From the NCBI GenBank assembly GCA_049975425.1, contig JBNGDI010000006.1, positions 48,193 through 112,192 on the forward strand: a stretch of 64,000 nucleotides of DNA. The letters run 5' to 3'. Shown here piece after piece: positions 34,634 to 44,700 of the stretch. A model generated the notes under the pieces. That model worked only from the letters and a program-made list of their open reading frames with translations. It did not search any database and was not told the origin of the DNA. Position 1 is the stretch's first letter. Each line of letters begins with the position of its first letter. This DNA comes from HyVt-105 sp049975425 (GTDB lineage: Bacteria > Bacteroidota > Bacteroidia > Bacteroidales > VadinHA17). A program made the position numbers and the translations under genes.

Positions 34634-35425
34634 TTACCAGCTTCCCCCGGCGCCACCTCCGCCGAAGCTTCCTCCACCGAAACCACCAAAACCGCCACCT
34701 CCGCCGAATCCGCCCGAACCCGAGCTGAAGTTGCCGAAATGTCCACTGTGCGATCGTCCGGAGCTTCCCAGAAGGAAAAGGGCGGCCCAGAAGGGCAGGT
34801 CGCTTCCAATGGTATGGTAGCGGCTTTTTCGGCTCCTCAGGATGAATACGATAAAAAAGATGAGGAACACGAGAAGGCCCCAGCCGGCGCCGCTGCCTTC
34901 CGTCTGTTCCATGTATTCTCCGGCGGTAAATTTCCCTTCGGTAAGGGAAATCAGAATGTCCACCCCCCGTTTGATGCCTTCAAAATATTGGTTCTGCTCA
35001 AAAAGAGGGATCATTTCGGTTTCCACGATCCGTTTGGCCACGGCATCGGGCACGTATTCCTCAACCCCGTAGCCGGTGGCAATGAACACTCTCCCCCGGC
35101 TGCCTGCTGATTTTGGCCGGACCAACACCACAAACCCGTTGTCGAATCCTTCCTGTCCCACTCCCCATGCTTCTCCCAGCCGGAAGGCATAGTCGGAAAT
35201 GTCATACCCTCCGAGGTCGGGAATGGTCACAACGGCAATCTGGGTTGAGCTGGCACGGTCGAACTGTACCAGCATGGATTCCAGCCGGGCGGCTTCCGGT
35301 TCTTTCAGAATCCCGGCCATGTCGTTGACCAGCCTGGGTGGCTGGGGTCGCGGAGGGATGTCCTGTGATAGGCCGGGGGTCAGTAACGCGATGAGCATCA
35401 ATCCGGCCAGAACCCATCTTTGCAT
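34634..35425 (-). CDS. TPM-domain membrane protein with glycine-rich tail (YgcG-like)
   Basis: 263 residues from the ATG at 35425, chosen because it starts the signal peptide MQRWVLAGLMLIALLTPGLS and lies 4 bases after the preceding stop; upstream in-frame ATGs also exist. The TPM domain covers about 35-165 (VNDMAGILKEPEAARLESML, FIATGYGVEEYVPD). A transmembrane helix at about 185-203 is followed by a tail rich in Gly, Ser and Phe ending GGSFGGGGAGGSW. TPM proteins are exported; plant relatives take part in photosystem repair, bacterial ones have unclear roles in the envelope. Confidence 0.87.
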   Translation of the reverse strand: MQRWVLAGLMLIALLTPGLSQDIPPRPQPPRLVNDMAGILKEPEAARLESMLVQFDRASSTQIAVVTIPDLGGYDISDYAFRLGEAWGVGQEGFDNGFVVLVRPKSAGSRGRVFIATGYGVEEYVPDAVAKRIVETEMIPLFEQNQYFEGIKRGVDILISLTEGKFTAGEYMEQTEGSGAGWGLLVFLIFFIVFILRSRKSRYHTIGSDLPFWAALFLLGSSGRSHSGHFGNFSSGSGGFGGGGGFGGFGGGSFGGGGAGGSW

Positions 35426-35429
35426 TTTC

Positions 35430-35873
35430 TTAAATTTTTCCACTTGATATTTCATTCGATAATTCATTGATGTCGCCTTCCTTGTATGGAAAATATTCTT
35501 TCAGGGCTTCTCCTGCCATTCTGATCCCTTCTTCCAGTCCCTCGGCAAACCTTCCTTCAGCAAAATATTCCCGCATATGGTCCCTGGCCCGGTCCCAGAA
35601 ATCATCGGGGGTTACGGCATTGATACCGGCATCGCCCAATATGGCAAATTTTTTGTCTTCCACAGCCAGGTAGAACAGAACCCCGTTCCGGAGCTCGGTT
35701 TTATGCATGCCCAGTTTTTCGAAAACATAGGCTGCCCTGTCCAGTACATTTTCGTCGGGGCAGTGCTTTTCCAGGTGTACCCTGATCTCGCCCGAACTGG
35801 TGGTTTCCGCTTCCCTGATAGCCGCCAGAATCTTTTCCTGTTCCTGTTTTGTAATAAAATCGGATGGTTTCAT
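35430..35873 (-). CDS. TPM-domain protein without membrane segments
   Basis: 147 residues from the ATG at 35873 (MKPSDFITKQEQEKIL). It has a single TPM domain (about 15-130: ETTSSGEIRVHLEKHC, LRNGVLFYLAVEDKKFAILGD) and, unlike the next gene, neither signal peptide nor tail, so it is predicted to be cytoplasmic or loosely attached. The genes lemA, this TPM and the YgcG-like TPM are separated by 4-8 bases and form the common lemA-TPM-TPM operon of Bacteroidota. Confidence 0.87.
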   Translation of the reverse strand: MKPSDFITKQEQEKILAAIREAETTSSGEIRVHLEKHCPDENVLDRAAYVFEKLGMHKTELRNGVLFYLAVEDKKFAILGDAGINAVTPDDFWDRARDHMREYFAEGRFAEGLEEGIRMAGEALKEYFPYKEGDINELSNEISSGKI

Positions 35874-35881
35874 AGGCAATG

Positions 35882-36475
35882 TTAAAATTCAACGGTTGGA
35901 ACTTCCTCTGCACCCGGAGCTGCTTCGAAATAGGCTTTTTTCTCAAATCCGAAAACAGCCGCTGTGATCAGCTGCGGAAAACGCCTGATGTAGGAGTTGT
36001 ACTGCCGGGTTACTTCATTGAACCTTCGGCGCTCCACCGCAATCCGGTTCTCCGTTCCTTCCAGCTGCGCCTGCAACTCCAGGAAATTCTGGTTGGCTTT
36101 CAGCTCGGGATAACGTTCAACCGTTACCAGCAGCCGGGAAAGAGCCGAGGACAAACCCTCCTGGGCCTGTTCGAACTGCTGCAGGGCCTCGGGATTCAGA
36201 TTGTCGGGCTGAATGTTCACCGATGTGGCCTGCGCCCTGGCTTCAATCACCCGGGTAAGGGTTTCCTGCTCAAAATCGGCATATCCTTTCACGGTGTTCA
36301 CCAGGTTAGGGATCAGATCGGCCCGGCGCTGATAGGCATTTTCCACCTGGGCCCACTGACTGGCTACCTGCTCGTCCATGGTAACCATGCTGTTGTATCC
36401 GCATCCCGTAAACAACGGGGCCAGCATAATGACCGAAAGAATGGTCAGTAATGAACGTTTTTGCGTCTTTTTCAT
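35882..36475 (-). CDS. lemA: LemA-family lipoprotein
   Basis: 197 residues. Signal peptide with lipobox LFTGC (Cys near 25), then the LemA helical domain: QWAQVENAYQRRADLIPNL, VNTVKGYADFEQETLTRV and EVTRQYNSYIRRFPQ. LemA proteins have an N-terminal membrane anchor and a long helical periplasmic domain of unclear function; here the anchor would be a lipid rather than a helix. It heads the lemA-TPM-TPM operon. Confidence 0.9.
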   Translation of the reverse strand: MKKTQKRSLLTILSVIMLAPLFTGCGYNSMVTMDEQVASQWAQVENAYQRRADLIPNLVNTVKGYADFEQETLTRVIEARAQATSVNIQPDNLNPEALQQFEQAQEGLSSALSRLLVTVERYPELKANQNFLELQAQLEGTENRIAVERRRFNEVTRQYNSYIRRFPQLITAAVFGFEKKAYFEAAPGAEEVPTVEF

Positions 36476-36548
36476 CGATTTATTGTTAAATAATAAATTA
36501 ATAATACTAAAAATAATATGAAATAAAATAAAATAATATTAAATATAT

Positions 36549-37097
36549 TTAATAATTATGTAAATATAATTCAATATTAGATAAATAAATATTGTTTTCC
36601 TGAAAATCGGGCATACTGGGTATGGAAAAAAGGGATGAGTAGAAATTATTGGGAAATTCTTTCATAAAATGGTTGCTTTCCCTCACCAGATCATTATAAC
36701 GAAATACGGCCGCCTGGATTTCATGGCTGTATCGGATGTATTCTTTAAGAACCGGGGGGTTGGGTGGGTTGTGTTCATCCCTGGTCAGTTGCCAGGCCAG
36801 GGAATCACAATGTTCCAGAAATTGTGCCAGTGGTCCCGTAGCGGGAACTTCATGGATCAGTTCTTCTGGCACGACAGGCAGGTTAGGTTCCTGTAGCTTT
36901 TCGAGCAAACGATGTTTTGCGGCAGAAAGGTTGTGGATGGTGTCCCATTGCTCCCTGCACAACCGCTGCCGGTCCAGAATGGCATTCTTTCCGGTTTGTA
37001 CTGATAAATAGGCCAGAAACAGTAGAAAAACCGTTCCCGCTAAGGTTAACAGCATGTTTTTCAGGTAAACACGGACGTATGAATTTCCCTTATTCAT
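36549..37097 (-). CDS. Divergent LemA-like membrane protein
   Basis: 182 residues. A transmembrane helix at about 14-33 precedes a helical domain. Two segments resemble LemA: EQWDTIHNLSAAKHRLLEKL (like LemA's W..V....RR.DLIPNL) and near the C-terminus RYNDLVRESNHFMKEFPNNF (like YN..VR.YN.....FP.N). It stands directly upstream of lemA on the same strand, separated by 73 very AT-rich bases. I read it as a fast-evolving LemA paralogue. There is no known function, and the call rests on short motif likeness. Confidence 0.55.
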   Translation of the reverse strand: MNKGNSYVRVYLKNMLLTLAGTVFLLFLAYLSVQTGKNAILDRQRLCREQWDTIHNLSAAKHRLLEKLQEPNLPVVPEELIHEVPATGPLAQFLEHCDSLAWQLTRDEHNPPNPPVLKEYIRYSHEIQAAVFRYNDLVRESNHFMKEFPNNFYSSLFSIPSMPDFQENNIYLSNIELYLHNY

Positions 37098-37131
37098 GGG
37101 TTGTTTTAGAAAAACCTGCTGATAAAAATGC

Positions 37132-37161
37132 TTGTGATGTGCTCCGCATCATGTAACTTTG
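37132..37161 (+). promoter_or_regulatory. Bacteroidota promoter (TTG, 19 bases, TAACTTTG) for hutU
   Basis: TTG at 37132-37134 and TAACTTTG at 37154-37161 are a full consensus pair. Transcription would begin near 37168, inside the longest possible frame, so the ATG at 37191 must be the true hutU start. Confidence 0.75.
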
Positions 37162-37190
37162 ATGCAAAGAACTGTTCAAAAACCATTCCA

Positions 37191-39206
37191 ATGATGTCGA
37201 TTTCCGATTTCCAGAAAGCTATTTTGCAGGGGATTCCGGAAGAAATTCCGCCTGCCAAACCGTATGATCCTTCGGTGAATCATGCACCACCGAGAAAAGA
37301 TATTCTCACGGAAGATGAAAAAGTTCTGGCCCTGAAAAATGCGCTGCGGTATTTTCCTCCCCGTCATCATGCCATTTTGGCAAAGGAATTTGCCGACGAA
37401 CTGAGGAAATACGGACGGATTTACATGTACCGTTACAGGCCCGGTTATCCCATTAAAGCCAGAAAAATAGATAAATTTCCTCACCGTTCGGTACAGGCGG
37501 GTGCCATTATGCTGATGCTGAGCAACAATCTTGATGAGGCTGTGGCACAGCATCCTCACGAGCTGATAACCTATGGGGGGAACGGAGCGGTATTTCAGAA
37601 CTGGGCACAATACCTGCTTACCATGAAATATCTGGCTGAAATGACCGATGAGCAAACCCTGGTATTGTATTCGGGACATCCCCTGGGTCTGTTTCCTTCT
37701 CACCGGGAGGCGCCGCGGGTGGTGGTGACCAACGGCATGGTGGTGCCCAACTATTCTTCAAGGGACCATTATGAACGTTTCAATGCTCTGGGGGTTTCCC
37801 AGTACGGCCAGATGACCGCAGGTTCCTTTATGTATATCGGCCCTCAGGGCATTGTACACGGAACCACCATAACCGTGCTGAATGCTGCGCGGAAACATGG
37901 CGGGGGAAGTATGGCCGGGAAGGTTTTCGTTACTTCGGGGCTCGGAGGCATGTCGGGTGCACAGGCCAAAGCCAGTGTGATTGCAGGATGTGTGGGAGTA
38001 ATGGCAGAGATTAATCCGAAACCTTTGCAGCTGAGGTATAAGCAGGGCTGGCTCGATGAGGTGCATACCGATCTGGACGGCCTGGTGAAACGGATCAGGG
38101 AGGCTTCGTCGAACCGCGAGGCGGTTTCTCTGGGATACCTTGGGAATGTGGTCGATCTTTGGGAGAAACTGGTGGAAGAAAAGGTTCGGGTCGATCTGGG
38201 TTCAGACCAGACATCCCTGCATAATCCCTTTTCCGGGGGTTACTATCCGGTGGGGCTCAGCCTGGAGGAATCAAACCGTATGATGAGGGATGACCCCGAT
38301 CGTTTCAGGGAATTTGTGCATGAATCGCTGAAGCGCCAGGTGGAGGCCATTAACGAAATGTCTTCCAGAGGAATGTATTTCTGGGATTATGGAAATGCTT
38401 TCCTGCTGGAAGCCGGACGGGCCGGTGCCGATGTGTTTGCTGAAGAAGGGAAATACCGCTATCCTTCATACGTGGAGGATATCATGGGCCCGTTGTTTTT
38501 CGATTACGGGTTCGGGCCTTTCCGCTGGGTCTGTACCTCTGGCGAGGCATCGGACCTGGACCTGACCGACCGGATTGCCCTGGAGGTGCTGGAGAAGCAG
38601 GCTGCTACGGCTCCCGAGGGAATCAGGCAGCAGATGGAGGACAATATCCATTGGATCAGGGAAGCCGGAAAGAACAGACTGGTGGTGGGATCACAGGCCC
38701 GTATCCTCTATGCCGACTGCGAGGGAAGAATTTCCATTGCGGCCGCTTTCAACCGGGCTATTCGTGAAGGCAGAATCAGCCGGCCTGTTGTGCTGGGCCG
38801 TGACCACCATGATGTTTCGGGCACCGATTCTCCCTTCCGGGAAACAGCCAATATAACCGACGGATCGAAATTTACAGCCGATATGTCTGTGCAGAATGTG
38901 ATCGGCGATGCATTCCGGGGAGCCACCTGGGTTTCCCTGCATAACGGAGGGGGTGTAGGTTGGGGAGAAGTAATAAATGGTGGATTTGGCATGGTGCTTG
39001 ACGGCTCTCCCGAGGCTGACAGAAGGCTGGAAAGCATGCTGCACTGGGATGTGAATAACGGGATAGCCAGGAGGAGCTGGGCCAGAAACCCTGGAGCCAT
39101 CGATGCTATCCGAAGGGAAATGGAAAGAACTCCCCTGCTGAAGGTAACCCTTCCCTATATGGCCAACGATGATGTAGTGCAAAATGTATTAAAGAAACAG
39201 AAATGA
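37191..39206 (+). CDS. hutU: Urocanate hydratase
   Basis: 671 residues from the ATG at 37191, the long form usual in Bacteroidota. It converts urocanate to 4-imidazolone-5-propionate in histidine degradation, using NAD+ as an electrophile. It has LITYGGNGAVFQNWAQYLL, LYSGHPLGLFPSH, the NAD-binding GGMSGAQAKASVIAG, and the conserved Cys in YGFGPFRWVCTSG. The other hut genes (hutH, hutI, formiminotransferase) are not in the window, so the pathway is split or elsewhere. Its last bases overlap the start of a small lipoprotein gene (ATGA). Confidence 0.95.
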   Translation: MMSISDFQKAILQGIPEEIPPAKPYDPSVNHAPPRKDILTEDEKVLALKNALRYFPPRHHAILAKEFADELRKYGRIYMYRYRPGYPIKARKIDKFPHRSVQAGAIMLMLSNNLDEAVAQHPHELITYGGNGAVFQNWAQYLLTMKYLAEMTDEQTLVLYSGHPLGLFPSHREAPRVVVTNGMVVPNYSSRDHYERFNALGVSQYGQMTAGSFMYIGPQGIVHGTTITVLNAARKHGGGSMAGKVFVTSGLGGMSGAQAKASVIAGCVGVMAEINPKPLQLRYKQGWLDEVHTDLDGLVKRIREASSNREAVSLGYLGNVVDLWEKLVEEKVRVDLGSDQTSLHNPFSGGYYPVGLSLEESNRMMRDDPDRFREFVHESLKRQVEAINEMSSRGMYFWDYGNAFLLEAGRAGADVFAEEGKYRYPSYVEDIMGPLFFDYGFGPFRWVCTSGEASDLDLTDRIALEVLEKQAATAPEGIRQQMEDNIHWIREAGKNRLVVGSQARILYADCEGRISIAAAFNRAIREGRISRPVVLGRDHHDVSGTDSPFRETANITDGSKFTADMSVQNVIGDAFRGATWVSLHNGGGVGWGEVINGGFGMVLDGSPEADRRLESMLHWDVNNGIARRSWARNPGAIDAIRREMERTPLLKVTLPYMANDDVVQNVLKKQK

Positions 39207-39598
39207 TGAAAGAAACGAAATACGGATTATTACTGCTCATGCTGGTGGGTTTCCTGTCCGCCTCCTGCGAGCCGGAACCCGGTGAGGGAACCATATATGG
39301 GGTGTGGACCTGTTATGAGGAAGGGCCGTTCGGGCCCTCCACCTTCATAATCGATATAGAGGAATCGCCGGGTTCCCCGGGTGAAGTGGTTGTTCACAAT
39401 TTCAGTCAGCTTGGGGTTGACGTTTCCGTTTACGGAACCGTTGACGGTCCGGACCTTACCATCCCGCAGCAGGTGGTGAATGACGGATCGGCCGATTTCA
39501 GGATATCGGGTTCGGGATTTACTTCCGATGAATACCGGACCATGAGCTGGACCTATACGATAGACGGGGAAAATTATACGGCCACCCTGACACGCTGA
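39203..39598 (+). CDS. Small lipoprotein of unknown function
   Basis: 131 residues. Signal peptide with lipobox LSASC (Cys near 22), then a small beta-rich domain (about 28-131) with acidic strands and a repeated G-x-W/S-W-T pattern, ending MSWTYTIDGENYTATLTR. It resembles the lipocalin-like or beta-barrel lipoproteins common in Bacteroidota, but I recognise no specific family. The ATG overlaps the hutU stop, so it is translated from the same transcript; a link to histidine use is not shown. Confidence 0.7.
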   Translation: MMKETKYGLLLLMLVGFLSASCEPEPGEGTIYGVWTCYEEGPFGPSTFIIDIEESPGSPGEVVVHNFSQLGVDVSVYGTVDGPDLTIPQQVVNDGSADFRISGSGFTSDEYRTMSWTYTIDGENYTATLTR

Positions 39599-39640
39599 GT
39601 GGAAAACTACCGGCTGCCGGCGCCCGGCAAACGCAGAACA

Positions 39641-40000
39641 TCAGTAGTTCCCGGTGTTCAGCATGATCAGGGCGCAGCCGGTGACCGTTTCAATGCCCTG
39701 CGAACGGGCTTTTTCCATCAGCTCATCATTTTCCGTACCCGGATTGAAGATGATCCTTCTTGGATTTAAATCCAGAATATAATCATACATGTCTTTCTGT
39801 CTTTCTGGTCCCAGGTACAGGGCAATGGTGTGAATATTTTTTAGAGGAGGCCTGCCGGTAAGAATTTCAATATTGCCAATCATGCCCGGTCTGAACCCTA
39901 CGGCCACTACCGGGTAATTGTGTCTTACCAGGCTTTTTACCGCCTTGTATGAGAAGCGGCGGGGGTTGGGACTGGCACCCAGCACGAGCGTGTATTCCAT
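39641..40000 (-). CDS. CoA-binding Rossmann-fold protein (YccU-like)
   Basis: 119 residues: one CoA-binding domain as in the nucleotide-binding part of succinyl-CoA synthetase and acetyl-CoA ligases. It shows LVLGASPNPRRFSYKAVKSL, VVAVGFRPG and IIFNPGTENDELMEKA, then TVTGCALIML in place of the usual EDRCMKIEH-type end. The role of such stand-alone proteins is unknown. It lies downstream of ispF with a 53-base gap, at the end of the porU-porV-ispF transcript. Confidence 0.85.
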   Translation of the reverse strand: MEYTLVLGASPNPRRFSYKAVKSLVRHNYPVVAVGFRPGMIGNIEILTGRPPLKNIHTIALYLGPERQKDMYDYILDLNPRRIIFNPGTENDELMEKARSQGIETVTGCALIMLNTGNY

Positions 40001-40053
40001 GACGGTTGGCTTTGATGCAAAAGTAGAAAAAAAGTTGCATTTGCCGGCAAATT

Positions 40054-40542
40054 TCAGGATGCCTCTTTCCTGATCAGAACCGTAGCATAGGCGGCAATAC
40101 CTTCTTCCCGGCCTATAAATCCAAGTCTTTCCGTGGTGGTGGCCTTGATGGAAATGCGGTCTTCTTCCAGACCTATCACTGAAGCCAGAACCTTTTTCAT
40201 CTGGGGGATGAATTCCATGATCTTGGGGGCCTGCAGGCAGATAACGGTATCGATGTTCCCTACTTCGAACCCTTTTTTCCTGATAAGCCGCAGGGTTTCA
40301 CGTAGCAGGATCTTGCTGTCAATCCCGCTGTATTTTGGCGATTTGTCGGGGAAATGCACCCCGATATCCCGCAGGTTGGCTGCTCCCAGCAGGGCATCGC
40401 AAATGGCATGAATGAGGGCATCCCCGTCGGAATGCCCCACCGTTCCTTTATGATGGGGTATGATCAACCCACCGATACACAGGTTGGCATGTTCCCCCAG
40501 GGGATGTACATCGTGACCGAACCCAACGCGTATATCTGTCAT
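40054..40542 (-). CDS. ispF: 2-C-methyl-D-erythritol 2,4-cyclodiphosphate synthase
   Basis: 162 residues, normal length. It makes MEcPP in the non-mevalonate isoprenoid pathway. Metal ligands show in VGFGHDVHPLG and VGHSDGDALIHAICDALLG; the substrate loop KSPKYSGIDSKILL and the C-terminal TTTERLGFIGREEGIAAYA are conserved. Its ATG overlaps the porV stop by 4 bases (ATGA), so it is translationally coupled to a T9SS gene. Confidence 0.96.
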   Translation of the reverse strand: MTDIRVGFGHDVHPLGEHANLCIGGLIIPHHKGTVGHSDGDALIHAICDALLGAANLRDIGVHFPDKSPKYSGIDSKILLRETLRLIRKKGFEVGNIDTVICLQAPKIMEFIPQMKKVLASVIGLEEDRISIKATTTERLGFIGREEGIAAYATVLIRKEAS

Positions 40543-41744
40543 GATCCGTTGTTTGTTCTCCGGATGGTGTCGAAATCGAACCCCAGGCTGAAACGCAGTG
40601 TTCCGGCCAGGGGATGGTTCTGTTTTACCGGAATGAGATAGGAGAAATCCAGGGAGAACACATTCAGCTGCAGTCCCATCCCCATGCTGAAAAATTTCCG
40701 GTTCCCTTTGGTTTCATGTTCATGAAAATAGCCGGCGCGTACGGCGAACTGCCGTGCATACCAGTATTCCATGCCCACAGAGAACATCAGTTCCCTGAGC
40801 TCTTCCTGGAAAGGGCTGACCAGGGTGGTCCCGTCTTCAGCATACCGTCCGGGGGCGTCATAAAACGACTGGATCATACCCACCGGCACCGAAACGTTGG
40901 GGTCTTTTCCGTACAGTATGCTGTCGTTGCCATTGTAAATGGGGGGAGTGGGTACCAGCAGTTTGTTGATATCGGCGGCCAGGGTCAGGCTGTTGTAGGC
41001 ATCCATGTCGAGGGTGAGCGCCCCGCCTATTCTCAGGTTGATGGGAATGAAATCGGCTTCCTGTTCTTCGGTGTACGACATTTTGGTACCGATATTGGAT
41101 ATGTTGGCGCCCAGGGCCCAGTGGGCGTTCTTGCCCGAGATCTCCGCGTCGCGCCGGTAATACAGGGATATATCTCCGGCAAAAGAGGTGCCCGGTTTGG
41201 TATTGCTGTATCCGCCGGTAAGGTTGGAATAAATGAAACGGAAAGCCATGCCTCCCGACAGATAATCGGTAAATTTTCTGGAATAGCCCAGATCAAAGGC
41301 AAATTCATTGGGAGTGAAATCTCTTATCGGGGTGGCCCATTCATCGGTAAAGGTGATATCTCCCAGGGAGAAATACAGAAGGGAATAGCTTATGACCTGC
41401 AACCTGTCAATGCGTGTATATCCGCTGAGGTAGGCCAGGCTGATATCGGGCACCAGCTTTCTGAGCCAGGGGGAGTAAGATATGGCCAGTCCGGAACTTC
41501 CTTCGATGAAGGCATATTTTGCCGGATTCCAGTGCATGGAATACACATCGGGAGAGGTGGCGGCTCCCACATCGCCCATCCCTCCCGATCTGGAATCCGG
41601 TGCAATGGTCAGGAAAGGAACCACCGACTGGATGGTGTTGATGTTGCTTCCCCCGGTTTCCCTGGGGGTTATCTGAGCATTCAGAGGAACAGCGGCCCAT
41701 GCCCACACATAGAACACAAACAGCCGATGCCAATTTTTCGACAT
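40539..41744 (-). CDS. porV: Type IX secretion system outer-membrane protein PorV (LptO)
   Basis: 401 residues from the ATG at 41744, which gives a clean signal peptide (MSKNWHRLFVFYVWAWAAVPLNA). A FadL-like 14-strand barrel follows. Signature segments are IQSVVPFLTIAPDSRSGGMG, SMHWNPAKYAF, and a C-terminal strand ending in F. PorV binds substrates leaving the SprA translocon and hands them to PorU for processing. It follows porU by 48 bases on the same strand, the conserved T9SS arrangement. Confidence 0.93.
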   Translation of the reverse strand: MSKNWHRLFVFYVWAWAAVPLNAQITPRETGGSNINTIQSVVPFLTIAPDSRSGGMGDVGAATSPDVYSMHWNPAKYAFIEGSSGLAISYSPWLRKLVPDISLAYLSGYTRIDRLQVISYSLLYFSLGDITFTDEWATPIRDFTPNEFAFDLGYSRKFTDYLSGGMAFRFIYSNLTGGYSNTKPGTSFAGDISLYYRRDAEISGKNAHWALGANISNIGTKMSYTEEQEADFIPINLRIGGALTLDMDAYNSLTLAADINKLLVPTPPIYNGNDSILYGKDPNVSVPVGMIQSFYDAPGRYAEDGTTLVSPFQEELRELMFSVGMEYWYARQFAVRAGYFHEHETKGNRKFFSMGMGLQLNVFSLDFSYLIPVKQNHPLAGTLRFSLGFDFDTIRRTNNGS

Positions 41745-41792
41745 ATTATATTTCTCTAGAATTGAAGTGAACAAATATATAAATAATATAAC

Positions 41793-44700
41793 TTATCTCA
41801 GGATAACCAGTTTGGAAGACATTTGGGCTGTTTCCCCTTCGGGTGTGCTTACCCTGATGGTGTAAACGTAAATGCCTCTTCCGATAGTATACCCGTTTTC
41901 ATCCAATCCGTTCCATTCAAAAGGTTCCTCCCGGTAGCCCTGTGGAAAGACTCTGGTTTGCAGGGTTTTCACGAGTTGCCCGGAAAGTGAAAAAATCCGG
42001 ATCAGCACTTCCATTTCCGTTCCCGGGCGGTTGTGTTCGAAAGAAAAGGTGGTATGGTCTGTCAAAGGATTCGGGTAATTGAATATTTTTTCCAGGGCAA
42101 GCCTGGCGCTGGAAGCCACCACGAATTCAAGGTTCGCGGTGGATGAATTATTGTACACGTCCCAGACTTTCAGGCTGATGCGGTGCTTTCCCTCTTCCAG
42201 TTCGGACAGCCGGTAGCGGATTCGCCCCGAACGGTAACTGTCGGTGTCGGCTTCATAATAGTCGTTCAGCACCATGATATTCTGATCATTATCCAGCTGA
42301 GCGATGATATCGTGACCTATGCCGGTTCCGGTGGTGTTGATCCCGCTGGAATCGGATACCAGGGCCAGCAGCAGGGGATTTTCATCGGTGATCCCTCCAG
42401 GAAAGAAATTTACGTCGTTCATGTACAGTTGGATTTCCGGACCTTCTGTATCCGGCTGTTCAACATGGGCGAATCCTCCGATGATCACCTCATGGCACGC
42501 TCCCTTGGCATCTTCTTCCCGTCCCACTGCATAGTAACTGATCCGGCCGGGTCCCGGCTCGTATGCAATATCCCTGGGAACGATAAAGGAGAAGGAGAAT
42601 CTTCCGTTCTCAATGGTGGCCTTGCCTTTGTACAGGACATTGTTCCTGACGTGGAATGACATTGGTCCGAATCCGTCATTATCCAGGGTTTCCACCTCCC
42701 TTTCCTTGTCATACACAGTAGTATGCAGTATTCCCTCAAAACCGGTCAGTTCGTTGCCCGCCGCATCGGCCAGGTAACCGCTGACAGTAACCAGTTCCAG
42801 GGCATTCAGTGTGTCGGGAGGAAAAGCAAGGGGTTGTTCGTTGATTTCTTCGGTGATTACCTGCAATTCAGGAACAGCCAGACGCATGGACGGATCCCCC
42901 AGCAGGATGAAATTACGGTTGTTGATGCTCGATCCGGATGCATTTTTGGTATGTTTCAGTACATCCCCCAGCCGGGGGTATGAACCCCCTGCTTCCCGTT
43001 CAAACACGTACCGGTAGAAATTCCGGTTCAGCACAAAATTCGGGCTCGAGTAAACCAGGCGTGTGGTGGTGAGCAGGGCGATTCCACCTCCCAGCGGATT
43101 GAGCAATACCATTTCTCCCGCCGAGGTCCTTTTTGAAAATTCTCCGGCCAGGGTCTTTTCCACATCGTCGAACCGGCCGAATTCACAGGTGGCGGTGATG
43201 AAAAGCGGGAGCCGGTCCTCGTTGGACCACGATCCGATATCATTTTTTCCCAGGATGGCTTCATGAGCTAGTCCCCGGTCATTCCCGTGTCCCGTGTAGT
43301 TCATTATAAGGGCCCCTTTTTCCATCTGCCGGTTGATGGCTTCGTTCACTTCGGGATACCGCTGTCCGTTGGGTGTGGAAACCTGAGGATAGGCATCAAG
43401 ATATATTTTATTTATATTGAATACACGGTAGGTGGTGTCGATGTAGGTGGCCAGGATGTCGGCATCGCGCATGTGGATATTGTAGTCCTCATCGTCGCCT
43501 ATAAAACAGAGGATATTTCTCCAGTTACCTGCCCGGGACATGCTGTCGTATCCGATGATTTTTTCAACCACAGCGCGGGCCTCCTCGGGAGTGGATACCG
43601 GCAACCGGCCAATCCCTATGTCAAGCAGTCCCGACGACCCTCCTTCGTCATCATCGAGCATACCGAAAAAATCATCGGTAGCAAACGACTGTGTGGGGCT
43701 GAATGAGTTGGAAGATTGATAGGTGAGGATGAAACTGGGGTTTCCGGGATCTGAGCTTCTGTTGTCGTAGGAGCCGTCGCCGAACAGAAGCAGGTACCGG
43801 GGCAGTTCGTCCGGTCCCGCAGCCCGGTCATACAGCATTTTCATAAAATTCCGGATGGCTGAAACATCGGGCATGCCCGATGAGAATTCATGATAGATCT
43901 GTTCGGGGGTGACGACCAGCACCCTGAGTCCGTCGTGTGTTCTGCGGTGATCGGCCAGGTCCTGTGCATAAGCAAGAAATCCGGGGTGGGAAACAATGAC
44001 CAGGTCAGCGGGAGGGCTTCCGTGAAGATTCTGGTTGGGCAGGGGAGTGGTTTCTATTACCGGTTCATGGAAGTTTTCCTGCCGGAAGGCTATGTATTCT
44101 TTTATTTCGGGTGTTTCTGCTGTGAAAAGGAATTGATTATCCGAAAAAGTACCTTCCATTCGGACAGGGAGGGTAGGTTGCGTGATGTCCCATACCGAAA
44201 GACCGGAGGCAGCTTCCGACAGGATGAACCTGGACACCTCGTCAGGCCCGGCTGTTCTGGTGTTCCGGAAATGCATCTGATCTCCGGTCATGATGAGTTC
44301 TCTTACGGCATTTACCCTTATCCAATCGATCCAGCATGCAGAGGATGTGATACCCTGGTGATGATACCGGAGGGTAACGGTTACTTCATCCTGTGATACG
44401 GTGAGAGAGGCCGATCCCTCGTTTTCCTTTGCGTAGTCGCTGGTATAGCTACCCATATTTACCGCTCCAATGGGGACGGAGAATAATTCCGTGTCGTTTA
44501 CACTTACGGTAAAACCCGTACTGGCGGATGAACGGGCGGCGAGCTGTGCCGAAACCCTGACAGGAATGGCTGTATGAAGGTTGGGGAACGAGAATGAAAG
44601 GTGCTTTGGGTTGATGATTGACATGGGTTCTAACCATTGCCTGCCCGAATGGATCAGGTTTTGCACATCCGATTCATGTATCCTGTAATCGTCGAAGGTA

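Noticed and set aside
37128..37190. Longer hutU start at the first in-frame Met/Leu codon
   Set aside because: A consensus promoter lies inside it (37132-37161), so transcription starts after it.
40614..41759. 381-codon open frame on the plus strand
   Set aside because: Mirror of porV in another frame, with no start signal or recognisable domain.
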